64,000 bases of DNA, taken from Streptomyces cinnabarinus (GTDB lineage Bacteria > Actinomycetota > Actinomycetes > Streptomycetales > Streptomycetaceae). The position numbers and the translations under genes were made by a program. The notes below the pieces were generated by a model. It saw only the letters and a program-made list of their open reading frames with translations. It was not told where the DNA came from and made no database searches. Below, in pieces: positions 40,841 to 50,017 of this stretch (its first letter is position 1; each line of letters starts with the position of its first letter). The stretch spans positions 3,534,001 through 3,598,000 of the forward strand of contig NZ_CP114413.1 in assembly GCF_027270315.1 (NCBI RefSeq), written 5' to 3'.

Positions 40841-42774
40841 AAGACCAGGCCGGCCGCCGCCGTGTCCGTCGACTCGCGATAGGCACGGCGGTGGTGCTCG
40901 CGCTGGCCGGGATGAACGGTCCGTGGCTCTACCGCTTCGGCACCGAGAAATACCACCAGTACCAGATCAACAGACCGGAGTACAAAGCCGACAACGGCCA
41001 CTGGGAGGTCATCGACTTCCCGGAGGAGTACCGGCAGAACACCATCCACGCGGCGCTGCTGCGCACCGGGAAGGTGCTGCTCGTCGCGGGCTCCGGCAAC
41101 GACCAGGAGAACTTCGACGCGAAGAAGTTCGACACCCGGATCTGGGACCCGGTCAAGGGCACGATCAAGAAGGTGGACACGCCGAGCGACCTGTTCTGCA
41201 CGGGCCACACCCAGCTCGCGAACGGCAATCTGCTGATCGCGGGCGGCACCAAGCGGTACGAGAAGCTCAAGGGCGATGTCACCAAGGCCGGCGGCCTGAT
41301 GATCGTCCACAACGAGAACCCGGACAAGCCGATCACCCTGCCCGCGGGGACCAAGTTCACCGGCAAGGAGAACGGCCGGACGTTCGTCTCCAAGGACCCG
41401 GTGCTGGTGCCGCGCGCCAAGAAGGTGTTCGACAAGGCGACCGGCGAGTTCCTGCGCAACGACCCCGGACTCGGGCGCATTTACGTCGAGGCGCAGAAGA
41501 GCGGCTCCAAGTACGAGACCGGCACCGAGGACAACTACCGGGTGCAGGGCCTGTCCGGCACCGACGCGCGGAACACCTACGGCATCGCGCAGAAGCTGGC
41601 GCTGGACAAGAAGGACTTCCAGGGCATCCGGGACGCCTACGAGTTCGACCCGGTCGCCGAGAAGTACATCAAGGTCGACCCGATGAAGGAGGCCCGCTGG
41701 TACCCGACGCTCACCACGCTGAGCGACGGGAAGATCCTCAGCGTCTCCGGGCTCGACGACATCGGGCAGTTGGTGCCGGGCAAGAACGAGGTCTACGACC
41801 CCGACACCAAGAAGTGGACGTACACCGAGAAGATCCGGCAGTTCCCGACGTATCCGGCGCTGTTCCTGATGCAGAACGGGAAGATCTTCTACTCCGGTTC
41901 CAACGCGGGCTACGGGCCCGATGACGTCGGGCGCGACCCCGGCATCTGGGACGTGGACTCCAACAAGTTCAGCAAGCTGCCCGGGTTGAGCGACGCCGAT
42001 CAGCTGGAGACCTCCGGGACCGTGCTGCTGCCTCCGGCGCAGGACGAGAAGTACATGGTCATCGGTGGCGGCGGGGTCGGTGAATCCAAGCTGTCCAGCG
42101 AGAAGACCCGGCTCATCGATCTGAAGGACGACAACCCGGAGTTCGTGGACGGGCCGTCGATGGAGAAGGGGACGCGTTATCCGCAGGCGTCGGTGCTGCC
42201 GAACGACACCGTGCTGGTGTCGGGCGGCTCCGAGGACTACCGCGGGCGCGGCGACTCCAACATCCTCCAGGCCCGGATCTACGACCCGTCGAGCAACGCC
42301 TTCGACCAGGTCGCGGATCCGCTGGTCGGCCGGAACTACCACTCCGGCTCGATTCTGCTGCCCGACGGGCGGGTGATGTTCTTCGGGTCGGACTCGCTGT
42401 ACGCGGACAAGGCGAACACCAAGCCCGGTGAGTTCGAGCAGCGGATCGAGATCTACACGCCGCCGTATCTGTACCAGGGGTCCCGTCCTTCGCTGTCCAA
42501 GGGGACGGAGACCATTGAGCGCGGCGAGACGGGGACGTTCACGTCTCAGCACGCCTCGTCCATCAAGAAGGTGCGGCTGATCCGGCCCAGTGCGGCGACG
42601 CATGTGACGGACGTCGATCAGCGGTCCATCGCGCTGGACTTCAAGACGGACGGGGACAAGGTGACGGTGACCGTGCCGGAGAGCAAGAACCTTGTCCAGG
42701 CCGGGTGGTACATGCTGTTCGTCGTCGACGACCAGGGCGTGCCGTCCGAGGCACAGTGGGTTCAGGTGCCGTAG
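40837..42774 (+). CDS. glxA: Mononuclear copper radical oxidase GlxA
   Basis: A 645-residue galactose oxidase-like enzyme with an N-terminal membrane anchor (IGTAVVLALAGMNGPWLY) and kelch-type beta-propeller. The cross-linking cysteine is Cys121 (DLFCTGH), Trp288 lies in EARWYP, both positions agreeing with GlxA numbering as I recall it; the axial Tyr-His pair is GRNYHSG and the last copper histidine is in ATHVTD. It oxidises the glycan made by CslA and is needed for its deposition. The ATG overlaps the cslA stop, indicating fixed stoichiometry. Confidence 0.95.
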   Translation: MKDQAGRRRVRRLAIGTAVVLALAGMNGPWLYRFGTEKYHQYQINRPEYKADNGHWEVIDFPEEYRQNTIHAALLRTGKVLLVAGSGNDQENFDAKKFDTRIWDPVKGTIKKVDTPSDLFCTGHTQLANGNLLIAGGTKRYEKLKGDVTKAGGLMIVHNENPDKPITLPAGTKFTGKENGRTFVSKDPVLVPRAKKVFDKATGEFLRNDPGLGRIYVEAQKSGSKYETGTEDNYRVQGLSGTDARNTYGIAQKLALDKKDFQGIRDAYEFDPVAEKYIKVDPMKEARWYPTLTTLSDGKILSVSGLDDIGQLVPGKNEVYDPDTKKWTYTEKIRQFPTYPALFLMQNGKIFYSGSNAGYGPDDVGRDPGIWDVDSNKFSKLPGLSDADQLETSGTVLLPPAQDEKYMVIGGGGVGESKLSSEKTRLIDLKDDNPEFVDGPSMEKGTRYPQASVLPNDTVLVSGGSEDYRGRGDSNILQARIYDPSSNAFDQVADPLVGRNYHSGSILLPDGRVMFFGSDSLYADKANTKPGEFEQRIEIYTPPYLYQGSRPSLSKGTETIERGETGTFTSQHASSIKKVRLIRPSAATHVTDVDQRSIALDFKTDGDKVTVTVPESKNLVQAGWYMLFVVDDQGVPSEAQWVQVP

Positions 42775-42778
42775 AACG

Positions 42779-42810
42779 AATCCCCGCGCCCCTTCCGGGG
42801 CGCGGGGATT
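42779..42810. terminator. Bidirectional terminator between glxA and the GH6 gene
   Basis: AATCCCCGCGCCCC and GGGGCGCGGGGATT form a perfect 14-bp stem with a TTCC loop, filling the 37-base gap between convergent genes. Confidence 0.92.
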
Positions 42811-42811
42811 G

Positions 42812-43828
42812 TCACTGAGAAGCCTTGGCCAGGCCCAGCGCGTACTCCGGCCACCACTCGCCCGCCTTCGGGCCGCCCTTGCACTCGCCGTCCGACTCGC
42901 CCGGGCGCTTGACCCAGACGTAGGCGTCGACCAGCGGGTCCGCCGTCTTGGTCGTCGGGGTCTCGCCCAGGGCCCTGCCGGGCGGGTTGCACCAGCGCTC
43001 GCCCGCGTCGCCCTCCTCGTAGGGGCCGTTGCCGTTGCGGCTGGTGTCGATGACGAAGGGCTTGTTGCCGATCTTCGACGAGAGCGTCTTGCCGTACCCG
43101 ATGGAGTTCTCGGTGGTGTAGAAGTTCGAGACGTTCACCGAGAAGCCGTCCGCGCCCTCGACGCCCGCCCACTTCAGCGGCTCGAAGATCTGGTCCGGGT
43201 TGCCCCAGCCGGCGTTGCCCGCGTCCAGGTAGACCTTGGTGTTCTTCAGCGACTTGAGCTTCTCGATCGCGCCCTTGAGGAGGTCGTAACGCTCCTCGTG
43301 GAACTCGTCCGGGGTGCAGCCGTCCACCAGGTGCAGCACGGCGTCCGGTTCGAGGATGACCGTCGTCGAGCGGTCACCGATGCCCGCCGCCACGCCGTCG
43401 ATCCACTCACGGTAGGCGTTGCCGTCGGCGGCGCCGCCCTGTGAGTACTGCCCGCAGTCACGGTGCGGGATGTTGTAGAGGACCAGCAGGGCCGTACGGC
43501 CCGCCTTGTCCGCGGCCTCGGTGTAGCCGCGCGCCTCGTCCTCCGGGTTCTCGGGGCCGATCCACTCACCGGTCGGCTGCTCGGCGATCTTGCGGATCTG
43601 TTCCGCGTCGCCGTCCTCGCCGTCCTTCTCATAGGTGGCCACCTGCTGGGCCGCGTTGCCGTCCGGGTTCACCCAGAACGGGTCGACCTCCTTGGGCTGC
43701 TGGGTGATGCCGGCCGCGTTCTCCGGCTCGTCACCCCCGTCGTCCGAGGAGGAACACCCCGCGATCAGCAGCGCCGCCCCCAGCACCGTCGCGGTGGCCC
43801 CCCTGCGGGCCCCCCTGCTGCCGTACAT
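42812..43828 (-). CDS. cslZ: GH6 endoglucanase-like lipoprotein, CslZ
   Basis: A 338-residue family 6 glycoside hydrolase. The start carries a lipoprotein signal (RRGATATVLGAALLIAGC), so the enzyme is membrane-tethered outside. GH6 marks are LVLYNIPHRDCGQYSQGG (catalytic Asp region), EPDAVLHL, and the C-terminal DAYVWVKRPGESDG. ATG 43828 follows AGGGGGAG. It lies convergent to cslA-glxA. The likely role is trimming the CslA glycan, by analogy with cellulose synthase-associated endoglucanases; name by synteny. Confidence 0.9.
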   Translation of the reverse strand: MYGSRGARRGATATVLGAALLIAGCSSSDDGGDEPENAAGITQQPKEVDPFWVNPDGNAAQQVATYEKDGEDGDAEQIRKIAEQPTGEWIGPENPEDEARGYTEAADKAGRTALLVLYNIPHRDCGQYSQGGAADGNAYREWIDGVAAGIGDRSTTVILEPDAVLHLVDGCTPDEFHEERYDLLKGAIEKLKSLKNTKVYLDAGNAGWGNPDQIFEPLKWAGVEGADGFSVNVSNFYTTENSIGYGKTLSSKIGNKPFVIDTSRNGNGPYEEGDAGERWCNPPGRALGETPTTKTADPLVDAYVWVKRPGESDGECKGGPKAGEWWPEYALGLAKASQ

Positions 43829-44301
43829 CCAACTCCCCCTTGGGTGCACCGTTCGAAGTCCCAATCCTGACATACCTGTCCTGGGGCGTACGAGATCGGC
43901 CGGCCCTTGTCCGCGAGCTGTTACACCCCCGGGGGCGAGGGCAAGTGCGCCGCTGAGCGGCGGCGGGAGCTCGCGCTGGAGCTGCTCGGGGCGCGGAACT
44001 CCGCCGGGCGGCGGAGACCGGGCCCGGCGGCCGGCCGCAGGTACGGCGCATCACGTGCGCGGATCACCCAGGGCCACCGGGCTTCAGCATGACGGCAGTC
44101 GGGCCCTAGGCCCTGGCGCACATCCGTTCTAGAGTCGTGTGGGACGGCGCCGGCCCCCGGCCTGTCACCTCTCCCCGTGATGACCACCCCTGCCTCCCGC
44201 GCCTGCCGCCGGGTTACTCCCGCAGCCCGAGCGCGCGCGGTGGAGGGCCGGCCCGGTCGGCGGCTTCGGGGGGAGCGGGTCGTCGACCGGGCCAGGTGCG
44301 T
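43829..44301. other. Intergenic region without a recognisable gene
   Basis: These 473 bases hold the GH6 gene promoter and the end of the sortase transcript. Several GC-rich palindromes occur (CCCCCGGGGG near 43926, GGGCCCTAGGCCC near 44100, GGGCCGGCCC near 44245). Short frames on both strands have no ribosome-binding site or family likeness. Confidence 0.5.
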
Positions 44302-44967
44302 TCACAGACCCGTGCCGGTGAGGTAGGCGGAGACCACGACGTTCGCCGTGTAGCTGCGGCTGGCGCGGTCGAAGGTGCCGCCGCAGGTGATGAGCCGCAG
44401 TTCGGCGCGGCCGGGCTCGCGGGGGCCGTAGGCCTGGCGGGCGTCGAAGCGGTCGCGGGTGACGACCTGGACGTCGTCGACGGTGAACTCGGCCACCTTG
44501 CCGTCGTCGCGGATCACCCGGACCGTCTCACCGGGCTTCAGCGCGCTGATCTTGTAGAACACGGCCGGCCGGGTCTCGGTGTCGACGTGCCCGACGAGCA
44601 GCGCCGTTCCGGCCGCGCCGGGTGCCGCTCCGGCGGCGTACCAGCCGACGACGCCGGGCTGGTCGAACGGGGGCGGGTCGACGGCGCCCTGCGGGTCCAG
44701 GCCGCGGGCGACTACCGGAGCCTGGACGCCGAGGCCCGGGATGTCGACGCGTTGGGGTCCGGCCTTGCCCAACGGGCGGGCGGAGGGCGGCAGATCGACG
44801 TCGGGCGGACGGCCGACGGCCGCCATGTCGCCGGTGGTGGGCGTGGATATGCCCTGCCGTACATCGGTGACCTCGCGTCCCCACAGCCACAGACCGAGCA
44901 GCAGGACCGCCCAGGCCATGCCGGTCAGCAGCCGTCCGGAGAGCGCGGGACGGTGGTGCGCGGACAT
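44302..44967 (-). CDS. Class F sortase
   Basis: A 221-residue membrane-anchored sortase with one N-terminal helix (MAWAVLLLGLWLWGREV). Catalytic residues are visible: histidine in LVGHVDTET, cysteine in LITCGGTFD, and arginine a few residues on (ASRSYTANVVV). The TCGGTFD type is that of actinobacterial class F enzymes. It follows a secreted protein gene by 4 bases, and that protein ends with a hydrophobic helix and RRARRSRR tail, so it may be the sortase partner or substrate. Confidence 0.9.
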   Translation of the reverse strand: MSAHHRPALSGRLLTGMAWAVLLLGLWLWGREVTDVRQGISTPTTGDMAAVGRPPDVDLPPSARPLGKAGPQRVDIPGLGVQAPVVARGLDPQGAVDPPPFDQPGVVGWYAAGAAPGAAGTALLVGHVDTETRPAVFYKISALKPGETVRVIRDDGKVAEFTVDDVQVVTRDRFDARQAYGPREPGRAELRLITCGGTFDRASRSYTANVVVSAYLTGTGL

Positions 44968-44971
44968 CGGA

Positions 44972-45508
44972 TCAGTCCGTCCTGCGGCTCCGGCGGGCGC
45001 GTCTGAGCGCCACGGCCGTCGCCGCGACTCCGGCGAGGACCAGTCCGGTCACCGTCTGCGCGGCACCGGGACCGGTCGTACGGGTGTCGTCGTCGGCGGT
45101 GGTGAGGTGGGCCGCGGCGCCGCCACCGCCCGCCTTCACGGGCGCGACCGGAGAGGCGGGCGCGGACGGCGGACGGCCGACCGGGAGGGAGACCGTGCGC
45201 TTGTCCTCACCGCAGATGACCATGACCTCGTAGGCACCGACCGCCAGGGAGGACCGGATGCGGCTCTCGCCGACCAGGGTGCCGTCCGCGCCGGTGACGC
45301 TGAGCTTCACTTCGCTGACGAACGCCGCCGACACCGCGCTCGCGGTCCGCTCGGCGCAGCCCGTCACGCGCAGCGCGACCTCGGCGCCCGGGTCGGGTGA
45401 GGCGGGGTTCACGGAGATGCCGCCTCCGTCCGCCGCGTACGCCGCCGGGGTGAGCACCGCGAAGAGGGCCGCGGCGCCCGCACAGAGAGTGACTTTCATT
45501 GAGCCCAT
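44972..45508 (-). CDS. Secreted surface protein in the class F sortase operon
   Basis: A 178-residue protein: signal peptide ending AAYAA, a beta-sandwich-like domain with two cysteines (VTGCAERT, MVICGEDK), a Pro/Ala/Gly linker, a C-terminal hydrophobic helix and an arginine-rich tail. The layout is that of a wall-sorted protein but no LPxTG or LAxTG motif is visible before the helix (TTGPGAAQTVTG), so retention by the helix is as likely. ATG 45508 has GGAGG six bases upstream, inside a palindrome. Confidence 0.75.
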   Translation of the reverse strand: MGSMKVTLCAGAAALFAVLTPAAYAADGGGISVNPASPDPGAEVALRVTGCAERTASAVSAAFVSEVKLSVTGADGTLVGESRIRSSLAVGAYEVMVICGEDKRTVSLPVGRPPSAPASPVAPVKAGGGGAAAHLTTADDDTRTTGPGAAQTVTGLVLAGVAATAVALRRARRSRRTD

Positions 45509-45515
45509 CGTGAAC

Positions 45516-45531
45516 CTCCAGATATCTGGAG
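45516..45531. promoter_or_regulatory. Perfect 16-bp palindrome over the ribosome-binding site
   Basis: CTCCAGATATCTGGAG is fully self-complementary and contains the GGAG of the ribosome-binding site of the sortase operon's first gene. It can be a protein operator or a hairpin that hides the site. Confidence 0.7.
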
Positions 45532-45611
45532 CGTCCTCCTGGGCGACGGACCCCGCATCCTCAGCGGGGTCCGACTGCTCCGTTCGGGTCGTCTTCCGGG
45601 ACCAGAGGGTT

Positions 45612-46391
45612 TCAGATCCGGTCGACCAGGTCCGCGATGGAGTCGAGGACCTGGGAGGGCCGGTACGGGAAGTTCTCCACCTGCTCGGGCCGGGTCAGCC
45701 CGGTGAGCACCAGGAAGGTCTGCATCCCGGCCTCGATACCGGCCAGGACGTCGGTGTCCATCCGGTCGCCGATCATGGCGCTGGCCTCGGAGTGGGCGCC
45801 GATGGCGTTCAGGCCGGTGCGCATCATCAGCGGGTTCGGCTTGCCCGCGAAGTAGGGCTGCTTGCCGGTCGCCTTGGTGATCAGCGCGGCCACGGCGCCG
45901 GTCGCGGGCAGCGGGCCCTCGGTGGAGGGGCCCGTCTCGTCGGGGTTGGTGCAGATGAAGCGGGCTCCGCCGTTGATGAGCCGGACCGCCTTGGTCATGG
46001 CCTCGAAGGAGTAGGTGCGGGTCTCGCCGAGGACGACGTAGTCCGGCTCGTGGTCGGTGAGGATGTACCCGATGTCATGCAGTGCCGTGGTCAGTCCGGC
46101 CTCGCCGATGACGTACGCCGAGCCGCCGGGCCGCTGGTCGTCCAGGAACTTGGCGGTGGCCAGGGCGGAGGTCCAGATGTTCTCGATCGGCACCTCAAGG
46201 CCCATGCGGTTGAGGCGGGCGTGCAGATCGCGTGGCGTGTAGATCGAGTTGTTGGTCAGGACCAGGAACGGCTTGCCGGACTCGCGGAGTTTCTTGATGA
46301 AGGCGTCGGCGCCGGGGATCGGTACGCCCTCGTGGATCAGGACTCCGTCCATGTCGGTGAGCCATGACTCGATGGGCTTGCGGTCTGCCAT
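45612..46391 (-). CDS. HAD-IIA family phosphatase (NagD-like)
   Basis: A 259-residue HAD hydrolase. Motif I is LTDMDGVLIHEG, motif II LVLTNNS, motif III the lysine in FAGKPNP, motif IV MIGDRMDTDV, and the C2 cap sits between II and III. NagD-like enzymes dephosphorylate nucleotides or sugar phosphates. Single gene; the substrate cannot be inferred. Confidence 0.9.
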   Translation of the reverse strand: MADRKPIESWLTDMDGVLIHEGVPIPGADAFIKKLRESGKPFLVLTNNSIYTPRDLHARLNRMGLEVPIENIWTSALATAKFLDDQRPGGSAYVIGEAGLTTALHDIGYILTDHEPDYVVLGETRTYSFEAMTKAVRLINGGARFICTNPDETGPSTEGPLPATGAVAALITKATGKQPYFAGKPNPLMMRTGLNAIGAHSEASAMIGDRMDTDVLAGIEAGMQTFLVLTGLTRPEQVENFPYRPSQVLDSIADLVDRI

Positions 46392-46468
46392 GTGCGGGAC
46401 TCCTGGCGTACGTACGAGCGATGAGCGGAGAGCGCCGGAACCACGGCGTACCGACGCCCTCAGCCTAA

Positions 46469-47995
46469 TCAGGAAGTGGTCACCTTGACCCCGTCGATCA
46501 CCCAGTACCAGTTGTTGGACCCGGTGTAGCGGAAGCGGAAGCTCGCGCTGGAGGCGCCGGTCGGGACCGGTACGGAGACCGACTGCGGCTGGGAGATGAC
46601 GTCGGAGGTGTAGCTCTTGACGGCGGTGGGCGCGCCCAGGTTGAAGGAGACGAGGATCTGGGCGCTCTGGGCGCCTTCCTGCCGGTAGAAGGTGGTGAAG
46701 TCGAGCCGGACCGTGGCCTTGCCGGTGACGTCGTACGCGGGCGTCACGAGGGTCGTGTCGTAGCTGCCGGAGAAGGACTTGTCCGACCACTCGTCGGAGT
46801 CGGCGACGGCGAAGACGCCGCGGGCGCGGACGTTGAGCTCGCGGGACTGGTCGCGCTGGGTGCGGGACCAGAACTCGTCGGTGGCGAAGGACCAGCCGCG
46901 CCACTCGGTCACGCCGCCGGTGCCCATGGCGTTGTTGATGACGGACCAGCCGCTGGGCGGGGTGTGGGTGAAGCCGAGGACCCCGGCCGGGATGCCGGTC
47001 TCGTCGACGCGGGCGCCGAGGGAGGGGTGGAGGGTGTCGAAGGGGTCGGCGGAGCGTTCCTGGATGGGCTTGCCGTCCAGGCCCCAGGCAGGGTCGACCG
47101 GGATGCCGAGCTGCTTGAGGACGGTGGGGACGACGTCGACGAGCCGGGTGTCGATGGGGCGGGCACCGGCGGCGATGCCGGGCCCGGTGGCGAGGACGAA
47201 GGTCCGCCGCTCCTCGACGGAGGAACCGCCGTGGCCGCCCGGGTCGGTGTGCCCGTGGTCGGTGGCGACGATGACGGTCCAGCGCTCGGTGGCGTAACCG
47301 GGCCGTGCCTTGATGGCGGCGCGCAGCCGCCCGAGGTAGGCGTCCTGTACGGCGATCTGGTCGAGGTAGGCCTGGCTGCCCGCGCCCTGGTTGTGGCCGA
47401 CGATGTCGGACTGCCCGAAGTAGACGAAGAGGACGTCCGGGTTCTGGCCCTTGATGATCGCCTCGGCCTCGGCGGCGATGGTGGCGTCGTGCCCGGTGTA
47501 CCCGTCCCGGTCGCCGTCGAGGACGAGCTTGGCGTCGGCGCCGGGGGTGACGGTGCCCTGGGTGTCCAGGGGCAGCCAGTCGACGGCTGCGTACGTGGAC
47601 AGCGCCGGGCGGATCTGGGCGAGGCGGGCCAGGAAGCCGGGGTACTGGCCGTACTTCTTGCCCGCGAAGGTGTTGTCCCTCACCCCGTGCTTGTCGGGCC
47701 AGACCCCGGTGGAGACGGTCGACCAGCCGGGGCCGGAGGAGGTGGCGGCCATGGGGTTGGCGTAGAGCAGGGAGGTGCCGTAGGTGCCCTCGCTCATCAT
47801 CGCCTTGAGGTGCGGGGCGTCGGCGGCGGCGATCCGGTCGTGCCGGAAGCCGTCCATGCCGATGACGAGGACCTTGTCCTTGCTGGTGCCGCCGGGCAGG
47901 GTCGGCACGGCGCGGGCGGGGCCGGCGCCGATGGTGAGGGCCGCGGCGGTGGTCGCGGTGGCGGTGAGCACGGTACGGCGGGACGGACGGGACAT
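46469..47995 (-). CDS. Tat-exported alkaline phosphatase-superfamily phosphodiesterase
   Basis: A 508-residue protein with twin-arginine signal (SRRTVLTATATTAAALTIG, ending ARA). The core is of the nucleotide pyrophosphatase/phosphodiesterase type: metal site VIGMDGFRHDR, nucleophile threonine in GWSTVSTG, and VATDHGHTDPGGHGG. The last 130 residues form a carbohydrate-binding-like beta-sandwich (VRLDFTTFYRQEG, VIDGVKVTTS). It would release phosphate from nucleotides or phosphodiesters outside the cell, fitting next to a phosphonate operon. Confidence 0.87.
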   Translation of the reverse strand: MSRPSRRTVLTATATTAAALTIGAGPARAVPTLPGGTSKDKVLVIGMDGFRHDRIAAADAPHLKAMMSEGTYGTSLLYANPMAATSSGPGWSTVSTGVWPDKHGVRDNTFAGKKYGQYPGFLARLAQIRPALSTYAAVDWLPLDTQGTVTPGADAKLVLDGDRDGYTGHDATIAAEAEAIIKGQNPDVLFVYFGQSDIVGHNQGAGSQAYLDQIAVQDAYLGRLRAAIKARPGYATERWTVIVATDHGHTDPGGHGGSSVEERRTFVLATGPGIAAGARPIDTRLVDVVPTVLKQLGIPVDPAWGLDGKPIQERSADPFDTLHPSLGARVDETGIPAGVLGFTHTPPSGWSVINNAMGTGGVTEWRGWSFATDEFWSRTQRDQSRELNVRARGVFAVADSDEWSDKSFSGSYDTTLVTPAYDVTGKATVRLDFTTFYRQEGAQSAQILVSFNLGAPTAVKSYTSDVISQPQSVSVPVPTGASSASFRFRYTGSNNWYWVIDGVKVTTS

Positions 47996-48096
47996 CGCGT
48001 GATCCTCCGGTGGGAAGAGTAGGTGCTCGGACCCGGCCGCGCCCCCGGTGGTGATGCCGGGGGCGTGGCGGTGGGGGGTGTCTCGGTGCCGAGGGC

Positions 48097-49152
48097 TCAG
48101 CTGCCGGTCGCCGACTTCCAGTGGTCGACGTAGTCGGTCAGGTTCTTCTCGATGGCGTCCCAGTCCGGTTCGAAGACCTCCACGTCCTTGATCAGGTTCG
48201 TCAGGGCGATCGCGTCGGCGTCGACCGCCTTCACGTCCTGGCGGGCGGTGAAGCCGCCGCCGATCTCGCTGACCTGCTGCTGGGCCTTCTGGCTGAGCAT
48301 GTACTCCAAGAGCTTCCTGCCGTTCTCCGAATGCGGGGCGTCGGTGACCAGACCGGCCGCATACGGCAGCGCGAACGTCGTCGGCTCGCCGCCCTCCCTG
48401 GCCGGGAACCAGATCCCGAGGTTCGGCATGTCCTTGGACTGGGCGTAGTTCATCTGCACATCGCCGTTGGCGACCAGCAGTTCGCCCTTGTCGACCTTGG
48501 GGGCGAGCTTGCCGGTGGAGGCGGACGGGCCGACGTTGTTGGACTGGAGCCTGCCGAGGTAGTCCAGGGCGGGCTGCTCGCCGCCGAAGTCGTGCATCGC
48601 CTTGATGAGGACGGCGGTGCCGTCACCGGCGACACCCGGGGTGGAGTACTGGAGCTTGTTCCTGTACTTGCCGTCCAGCAGCTCCTCCCAGGTGGTGGGT
48701 GCCTGCGTCAGCTCCTTCTTGTTGTAGACGAACCCGAAGTAGTTGTTGACGACCGAGGTCCAGGTCCCGTCAGGCGACTTGTCGGCCCCGCTCACCTGGT
48801 CGGCGCCGGCGGGGACGTACTTCTGGAGCAGGCCCTTGGCGTCGGCCTGCTGGATGAAGGGCGGCAGGGTGACCAGCACATCGGCCTGCGGGTTGCGCTT
48901 CTCGCGGACGGCGCGCTGCACCATCTCGCCGGAGCCGCCCTCGACGTACTCGACCTTGATCCCCGTCTCCTTCTCGAAGTCCGCGAAGATCCGGTCGTAC
49001 CAGCCGTCCCCGTTCTCGCCCTTGAGGCCGTCGGCGCTGTAGACGGTGACGACGTTCTCGTCGGCGGCGGCGGAGCTGCCGCCGCAGGCGGCGAGCGCGG
49101 GGGTGGCGAGCAGACTGAGGGCTACGGCGAGCGCGCCGCGGTTTCTGGGCAT
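48097..49152 (-). CDS. phnS: Phosphonate (2-aminoethylphosphonate-type) binding lipoprotein
   Basis: A 351-residue family 1/6 binding protein with lipobox (ATPALAAC). VVTVYSADGLKG, FEKETGIKVEYVEGGSGEMVQR and WTSVVNNYFGFVYNKKEL are of the PhnS/iron-type group. It is the last gene of an operon that also encodes two permeases, an ATPase, a phosphonatase-like HAD enzyme and an FAD oxidoreductase; this gives the 2-aminoethylphosphonate reading. A 67-base gap separates it from the permease gene. Confidence 0.83.
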   Translation of the reverse strand: MPRNRGALAVALSLLATPALAACGGSSAAADENVVTVYSADGLKGENGDGWYDRIFADFEKETGIKVEYVEGGSGEMVQRAVREKRNPQADVLVTLPPFIQQADAKGLLQKYVPAGADQVSGADKSPDGTWTSVVNNYFGFVYNKKELTQAPTTWEELLDGKYRNKLQYSTPGVAGDGTAVLIKAMHDFGGEQPALDYLGRLQSNNVGPSASTGKLAPKVDKGELLVANGDVQMNYAQSKDMPNLGIWFPAREGGEPTTFALPYAAGLVTDAPHSENGRKLLEYMLSQKAQQQVSEIGGGFTARQDVKAVDADAIALTNLIKDVEVFEPDWDAIEKNLTDYVDHWKSATGS

Positions 49153-49219
49153 GGCGAGGTGAACTCCTTGCGGGGAAGGGGTGTCGGTCGAGCGGGGTGT
49201 TGGCCGAGCGGGGCGTCGG

Positions 49220-50017
49220 TCAGCGGTACGACGCTCTGGTGCGCACGCGGGACATGGCGAACAGGACGAGCAGGGTCGCCGCCATCAGCACCATCGCGAC
49301 GGCGGACCCGGTGAACAGGGCACCGCGGTCGGTGGCCGCGTAGATCAGGACCGGAAGCGGGGTCCAGTCGGGCGGGTAGAGCATCATCGTGGCGCTCAAC
49401 TCGCCCATGGACAGGGCGAAGCAGAGGCCGGCGGCGGCGGACAGGGACGGCAGCAGCAGGGGCAGCCGCACCCGCCACAGCACATAGGAGGGGCGCGCCC
49501 CGAGCGAGGCGGCGGCCTGCTCGTAGGCGGGGTCGAGCCGGGTCAGCGCGGCCGACACGGACTGGTGGGCGAAGGCGGTGACCAGCACGGTGTGCGCGAC
49601 GATCACGATCCACCGGGTGCCGTTGAGCAGCATCGGCGGCTGCGAGAAGGCGACCAGGACGGCGAGTCCGACGACCACGGAGGGCACGGCGAGGGGCAGC
49701 ACGAACAGCCCGTCGAGCAGACGCCGTCCGCATCGGCCGAGGGTGCGCGCGGCGAGCGCGGCCCAGGTCCCGGCGGTGAGGGCGAGAAGGCTCGCGGCGG
49801 CCGCGGTGAACAGGCTGGTGGTGAGCGCCTGGAGGGCCTCGCCGCGGGTGGCGGCGGCGTAGTGCGCGGTGGTGAAGTCCGAGGGCAGCGCGCTGGACCA
49901 GTGGGTGGCGAAGGAGGCGGCGGCCACCACGAGCAGGGGCAGCGCGAACAGCGGCAGGAAGAGCAGGAGGAACACGGCCCATACGGCCCACCTGGCCCGG
50001 CGGCTATGCACCAGCAC
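49220..50017 (-). CDS. phnV: Phosphonate ABC permease, second subunit
   Basis: A 265-residue permease with six membrane helices and the cytoplasmic loop YEQAAASLGARPSYVLWRVRLPLLLP. It starts within the previous permease gene (14-base overlap). By order and size it corresponds to PhnV. Confidence 0.82.
   Translation of the reverse strand: MLVHSRRARWAVWAVFLLLFLPLFALPLLVVAAASFATHWSSALPSDFTTAHYAAATRGEALQALTTSLFTAAAASLLALTAGTWAALAARTLGRCGRRLLDGLFVLPLAVPSVVVGLAVLVAFSQPPMLLNGTRWIVIVAHTVLVTAFAHQSVSAALTRLDPAYEQAAASLGARPSYVLWRVRLPLLLPSLSAAAGLCFALSMGELSATMMLYPPDWTPLPVLIYAATDRGALFTGSAVAMVLMAATLLVLFAMSRVRTRASYR

Noticed and set aside
43907..44092. 61-codon plus-strand frame between the GH6 and sortase genes
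   Set aside because: Arg/Ala-rich, crosses palindromes, no ribosome-binding site.
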